Shown: positions 23,197 through 26,176 of the stretch, in pieces
Layout: each line of letters begins with the position of its first letter
Numbering within the stretch: the stretch's first letter is position 1
DNA from: Candidatus Gastranaerophilales bacterium HUM_12
GTDB lineage: Bacteria; Cyanobacteriota; Vampirovibrionia; Gastranaerophilales; Gastranaerophilaceae
Assembly (NCBI GenBank): GCA_002102825.1
Contig: DABJ01000007.1
Location: 10,155 to 36,330, forward strand
DNA: 26,176 bases
Direction of reading: 5' to 3'
Position numbers and translations under genes: made by a program
Notes under the pieces: generated by a model
Database searches by the model: none
Told to the model about the DNA's origin: nothing
Seen by the model: only the letters and a program-made list of their open reading frames with translations

Positions 23197-24708
23197 ATGG
23201 CATTAATACAACCTGATGAAATTAGTTCAATTATAAAAAGCAAAATTGACAATTATGAACTTCAAACAGAAGTTTCAAACACCGGAACTGTATTAGAAAT
23301 CGGTGATGGTATTGCCAGAGCTTACGGTTTACGCAATGTTATGGCAAATGAACTTGTTCAGTTTGAAGATGGTGAAGGTACCTTGGGTATTGCAATGAAC
23401 TTAGAAGAAGATAACGTTGGTATCGTAATTCTAGGTGAATATACAAATATCAAAGAGGGTACAGTAGTAAAAACAACAGGTAGAATCGCATCTGTTCCTG
23501 TTGGAGATGGTTTAATCGGTAGAATCGTTGACCCTACAGGTAAACCGTTAGATGGTAAAGGTGATTATTCTTACTCAAAAACAAGACCTATTGAAAGGGT
23601 CGCTCCCGGAATTGTTGCAAGAAGATCTGTTTATCAACCATTGCAAACGGGTTTAACTGCAATTGATGCGTTGACACCAATCGGACGAGGTCAAAGAGAA
23701 TTGATTATTGGAGACCGTCAAACCGGTAAAACAGCTATTGCAATTGATACAATTATTAACCAAAAAGGTAAAGATGTAATTTGTATTTATGTTGCAATTG
23801 GTCAAAAGGCTTCAACTGTTGCTCAGTTGGCTAAAACATTAGAAGAACACGGAGCAATGGCTTATTCAATCATTGTATCTTCAACTGCGAATGAATCAGC
23901 TCCGTTACAATACATTGCACCATTTGCAGGTGTAACAATTGGTGAAGAATTTATGGAACAAGGCAAAGATGTCTTAATTATTTATGATGATTTGTCTAAA
24001 CATGCTCAGGCTTATCGTGCGATGAGTTTGCTATTGAAAAGACCACCGGGACGTGAAGCTTACCCTGGAGATGTTTTCTATCTTCACTCAAGATTATTGG
24101 AAAGAGCCGTAAAATTGAATGACGAATTAGGCGGAGGTAGTATTACTGCATTACCTATTATTGAAACTCAAGCAGGTGATGTTTCAGCATACATTCCAAC
24201 TAACGTAATTTCAATTACGGACGGTCAAATTTTCTTGGAAAGTGATTCTTTCAATGCAGGTATCAGACCGGCTATCAACGCAGGTATTTCAGTATCCCGT
24301 GTTGGTGGTGCAGCTCAAACTAAAGCTATCAAGCAAGTTGCAGGTAAATTGCGTTTGGATTTGGCTCAGTTTGCTGAATTGGAAGCATTTGCTCAATTTG
24401 CATCAGACTTAGATGCTTCAACTAAGAAACAGTTGTTAAGAGGTCAAAAACTTACTGAAGTTTTGAAACAACCTCAATACAATCCGCTTAGTGTTGCAGA
24501 GCAAGTTTCAATTCTTTATGCTGCAAATGAAGGTTTGCTAGACGATATTGATAACGTTCAAATCGGAAGGTTTAAAAAAGAATGGTTTGTATATTTCAAT
24601 GCAAACTTCTCTGATTTAGTTGAAAGATTGAACAATGGTTCAGCATTGTCAGATGAAGATAAGAAAACTTTGACAGATGGTTTGACAACATTCAAAACAA
24701 CATTTTAA
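23197..24708 (+). CDS. atpA: F0F1 ATP synthase subunit alpha
   Basis: The 503-residue non-catalytic nucleotide-binding subunit. Seen are the N-terminal barrel (EIGDGIARAYGL), Walker A GDRQTGKTAIAIDT, LIIYDDLSKHAQAYR, RPPGREAYPGDVFYLHSRLLERA, the arginine finger region SVSRVGGAAQTKAIK and QYNPLSV near the C-terminus. It is complete and canonical. Confidence 0.99.
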   Translation: MALIQPDEISSIIKSKIDNYELQTEVSNTGTVLEIGDGIARAYGLRNVMANELVQFEDGEGTLGIAMNLEEDNVGIVILGEYTNIKEGTVVKTTGRIASVPVGDGLIGRIVDPTGKPLDGKGDYSYSKTRPIERVAPGIVARRSVYQPLQTGLTAIDALTPIGRGQRELIIGDRQTGKTAIAIDTIINQKGKDVICIYVAIGQKASTVAQLAKTLEEHGAMAYSIIVSSTANESAPLQYIAPFAGVTIGEEFMEQGKDVLIIYDDLSKHAQAYRAMSLLLKRPPGREAYPGDVFYLHSRLLERAVKLNDELGGGSITALPIIETQAGDVSAYIPTNVISITDGQIFLESDSFNAGIRPAINAGISVSRVGGAAQTKAIKQVAGKLRLDLAQFAELEAFAQFASDLDASTKKQLLRGQKLTEVLKQPQYNPLSVAEQVSILYAANEGLLDDIDNVQIGRFKKEWFVYFNANFSDLVERLNNGSALSDEDKKTLTDGLTTFKTTF

Positions 24709-24716
24709 GGTAAAAA

Positions 24717-25649
24717 ATGGCGAATTTAAAAGATATTAAAAATAGAATACTAAGTGTTGAAAGTACAAAGAAAATTACACGAGCAATGAAAATGGTTGCG
24801 GCTGCGAAGGTTAAAAAATCAGAAACGGCTGTAGTTACTTCTCGCCCTTATACAAGAGAGCTTGTTTCAATGTTTCAAAAGTTGTTGAATTCTGTAACTG
24901 AATTCAGTAGTGATTCTTTGAAAATCAAGTCTGCAATTGATGATTATCCTGCACTTCTAAAAACTCGAGAAATAAAGAGTATCGGAATTCTGGTTATGAC
25001 ATCAAATAAAGGTTTGGCAGGTGCTTATAATGCAAACGTTGTTAGAGAGGTTTTGCGCAGAATCAAAGAATATCAATCTAACGGTATTAGTGTAACTTTG
25101 TTTGTTGCAGGGCAAAAAGGAATTTCTGCTCTAAGAAAAAAATGCAAAGAACTTGGTGTTCCAATTGTTAAAAAGTATTTTTCAGCTATTGATAATCCAA
25201 ATCCAATGGAGGCTCGTGATATTGCTGAAGATATGGCTGAATATTTTGTGGCAGAAAAGATTGATAAAATCGAAATTGTTACGACACGATTCAAAAATAT
25301 GATGAGCTATTTTGTAGAGGATTGGCCCGTTTTACCTGTAGTTGGAATTACTGATGTAAAAGAACGAATTACTGACAACATGTTAGATCCGTTGATGGAA
25401 TTTATTCCGGACAAGCACCACATTTTACAAAAAATAGTTCCTATGTATATGACAAATATCTTTTATCAAGCATTGTTGGAAGCTCAAGCAAGTGAACTTG
25501 CTTCTCGTATGACTGCGATGTCTGCGGCTACAAATAATGCTGAAAAAATGATTAAAGAATTGTCTGTTGAATATAATAAAACAAGACAATTTGCTATAAC
25601 ACAAGAAATTATTGAAGTTGTAAATGGTGCAAATTCGCAACTTAGTTAA
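24717..25649 (+). CDS. atpG: F0F1 ATP synthase subunit gamma
   Basis: The rotor shaft. The 310 residues begin MANLKDIKNRILSVESTKKI and end TRQFAITQEIIEVVNGA, both diagnostic. I see no counterpart of the redox/regulatory insert that cyanobacterial gamma carries near residues 200-235, in keeping with a non-photosynthetic cell. It is the last gene of the operon; beta and epsilon must be elsewhere, as in cyanobacteria (where this gene is called atpC). Confidence 0.97.
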   Translation: MANLKDIKNRILSVESTKKITRAMKMVAAAKVKKSETAVVTSRPYTRELVSMFQKLLNSVTEFSSDSLKIKSAIDDYPALLKTREIKSIGILVMTSNKGLAGAYNANVVREVLRRIKEYQSNGISVTLFVAGQKGISALRKKCKELGVPIVKKYFSAIDNPNPMEARDIAEDMAEYFVAEKIDKIEIVTTRFKNMMSYFVEDWPVLPVVGITDVKERITDNMLDPLMEFIPDKHHILQKIVPMYMTNIFYQALLEAQASELASRMTAMSAATNNAEKMIKELSVEYNKTRQFAITQEIIEVVNGANSQLS

Positions 25650-25673
25650 ATCATTTTAAAAAGAACTTATAAA

Positions 25674-25706
25674 AACAACCTATTCATTGATTTGAATAGG
25701 TCGTTT
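25674..25706. terminator. Terminator between atpG and the XRE gene
   Basis: ACCTATTCA (25678-25686) pairs with TGAATAGGT (25693-25701) around TTGATT; one mismatch further out, AAAC and GTTT extend the stem, and a T-rich run follows. It can serve both convergent genes. Confidence 0.8.
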
Positions 25707-25926
25707 ATTTTACTTGAAATAAATTGTCTAATGTTACATTCAGTGCTTGTGCGATGTTTGCAACAACAAGAATTGTGGGACAAACCTTTGCATTTTCTAT
25801 CCTGTAAAGGTGTTGTGGCGTAATATCAGCTTTTTCGGCGAGGTATTCTTGCGAAATATGCTGTTTTGCTCTTTCTATCCGAATGTTTTCTGCTAATTTT
25901 TTTAATAAAACTTCTTTATCAAACAT
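25705..25926 (-). CDS. Small XRE-family repressor
   Basis: A 73-residue single-domain helix-turn-helix protein. Residues 11-66 form the HTH_3 domain, with ISQEYLAEKADITPQHLYRIE as the recognition region and VANIAQALNVTLDNLF at the end. It has no partner domain. Targets are unknown; a helix-turn-helix of this size is common in accessory or mobile regions, and a pilin fragment and repeat lie just beyond. The stop codon overlaps the terminator. Confidence 0.88.
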   Translation of the reverse strand: MFDKEVLLKKLAENIRIERAKQHISQEYLAEKADITPQHLYRIENAKVCPTILVVANIAQALNVTLDNLFQVK

Positions 25927-25937
25927 TCTATTATTCT

Positions 25938-26147
25938 AACCTGTTTGAGCCAAATATTGTTGGTAAAGATGTATTTCTTTTGACTCGAAAATCTGATAGT
26001 GAAAAGGGTGGAGTTGTTGTTCCAGAATGTTCAACATCAACTTTAGAATCAATTAACTCAAGTTGTTCTAAGAATGGATATGGAGAGTGTTGTGCAGAAA
26101 AGATACGACGAGCAGGTTGGACTATAGATGATAGTTATCCTTGGTAA
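25938..26147 (+). pseudogene. C-terminal remnant of a pilin/pseudopilin-like protein
   Basis: About 69 codons remain open: NLFEPNIVGKDVFLL at the beginning, several cysteines (PECSTST, SSCSKNGYGECC) and the ending AEKIRRAGWTIDDSYPW. The GKDVF start and GW...YPW end are, from memory, typical of type IV pilin-like or type II secretion proteins abundant in Gastranaerophilales. There is no ATG, ribosome binding site or hydrophobic N-terminal helix: extended upstream the frame only runs antisense through the XRE gene. So the 5' part is lost, probably by the insertion or rearrangement that placed the XRE gene here. Family call is tentative. Confidence 0.5.
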
Positions 26148-26152
26148 TTTTT

Positions 26153-26176
26153 TCCCTCGCCCCTTGTGGGAGAGGG
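26153..26176 (+). repeat. GAGGG/CCCTC repeat, partial copy at the window edge
   Basis: TCCCTCGCCCC, a short loop and GGGAGAGGG match the hairpin core of the repeats around the DUF559 gene. The window ends in the copy, so the tail cannot be judged. It follows the pilin remnant by six bases. Confidence 0.7.

Noticed and set aside
25866..25937. An intact 93-residue gene on the plus strand starting at 25866
   Set aside because: The first 24 codons are antisense to the XRE helix-turn-helix gene, so only the part beyond 25938 looks like protein-derived sequence.
1..26176. CRISPR arrays, tRNA, rRNA or transposases
   Set aside because: No spaced direct-repeat arrays, TPsiC-like GGTTCGAATCC motifs or transposase signatures were seen on either strand.

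Overview
The window is AT-rich, densely coded and fits a non-photosynthetic relative of Cyanobacteria, most likely a gut Gastranaerophilales/Vampirovibrionia ("Melainabacteria"). The main argument is the ATP synthase cluster: a, c, b', b, delta, alpha, gamma in the cyanobacterial order, with two different b-type subunits and no beta/epsilon genes behind gamma. There are no photosynthesis genes, the gamma subunit has no obvious cyanobacterial regulatory insert, and a biotin-dependent sodium-pump decarboxylase is present, which suits a fermenting anaerobe. This placement is inference from gene order and protein character; no database search was possible.

Layout. 1-2635: uvrA (minus strand, 3' end outside the window). 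2636-3442: a small DUF559 nuclease-like gene bracketed by two copies of a GAGGG/CCCTC repeat in inverted orientation, with a third decayed copy nearby. 3443-6698: an accessory stretch with an Asn/Ser-rich unknown, a possible structured RNA, a glycine-rich large unknown, a 54-residue gene under a hairpin that hides its ribosome binding site, and a ribbon-helix-helix regulator with a perfect palindromic operator followed by a 57-residue companion sharing its C-terminal motif. 6833-8041: tuf (minus). 8279-9335: a small Gly-rich protein and coaX, whose start codon abuts a 16-bp hairpin. 9410-10036: a PHP phosphoesterase (minus). 10089-12895: a plus-strand run with a membrane protein, zinc ribbon, RNase PH and two secreted Lys/Gln-rich helical proteins. 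13011-14645: a lone acetolactate synthase large subunit, followed by a 56-residue orphan.

14856-16459 (minus) holds two overlapping genes that look like purine-pathway enzymes PurN and PurD but have lost or changed key active-site residues; the PurN-like one ends in a cysteine cluster. This is the strongest candidate for an undescribed system here. 16558-20569 (minus) is birA-oadG-oadA-oadB: biotin ligase plus the complete alpha, beta and gamma subunits of a Na+-pumping decarboxylase. 20676-25649 (plus) is the divergent ATP synthase operon; its c subunit lacks the Na+-site Gln and Ser, so it is probably proton-driven. The end holds a small XRE repressor, the orphan C-terminal tail of a pilin-like protein, and another partial copy of the GAGGG repeat.

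No tRNA, rRNA, CRISPR array or recognisable transposase was found. No stretch over about 300 bases lacks a gene; the longest gaps (around 3150-3442, 4106-4366, 6037-6297 and 8042-8278) contain the repeats, RNA candidate, operator and promoters listed.
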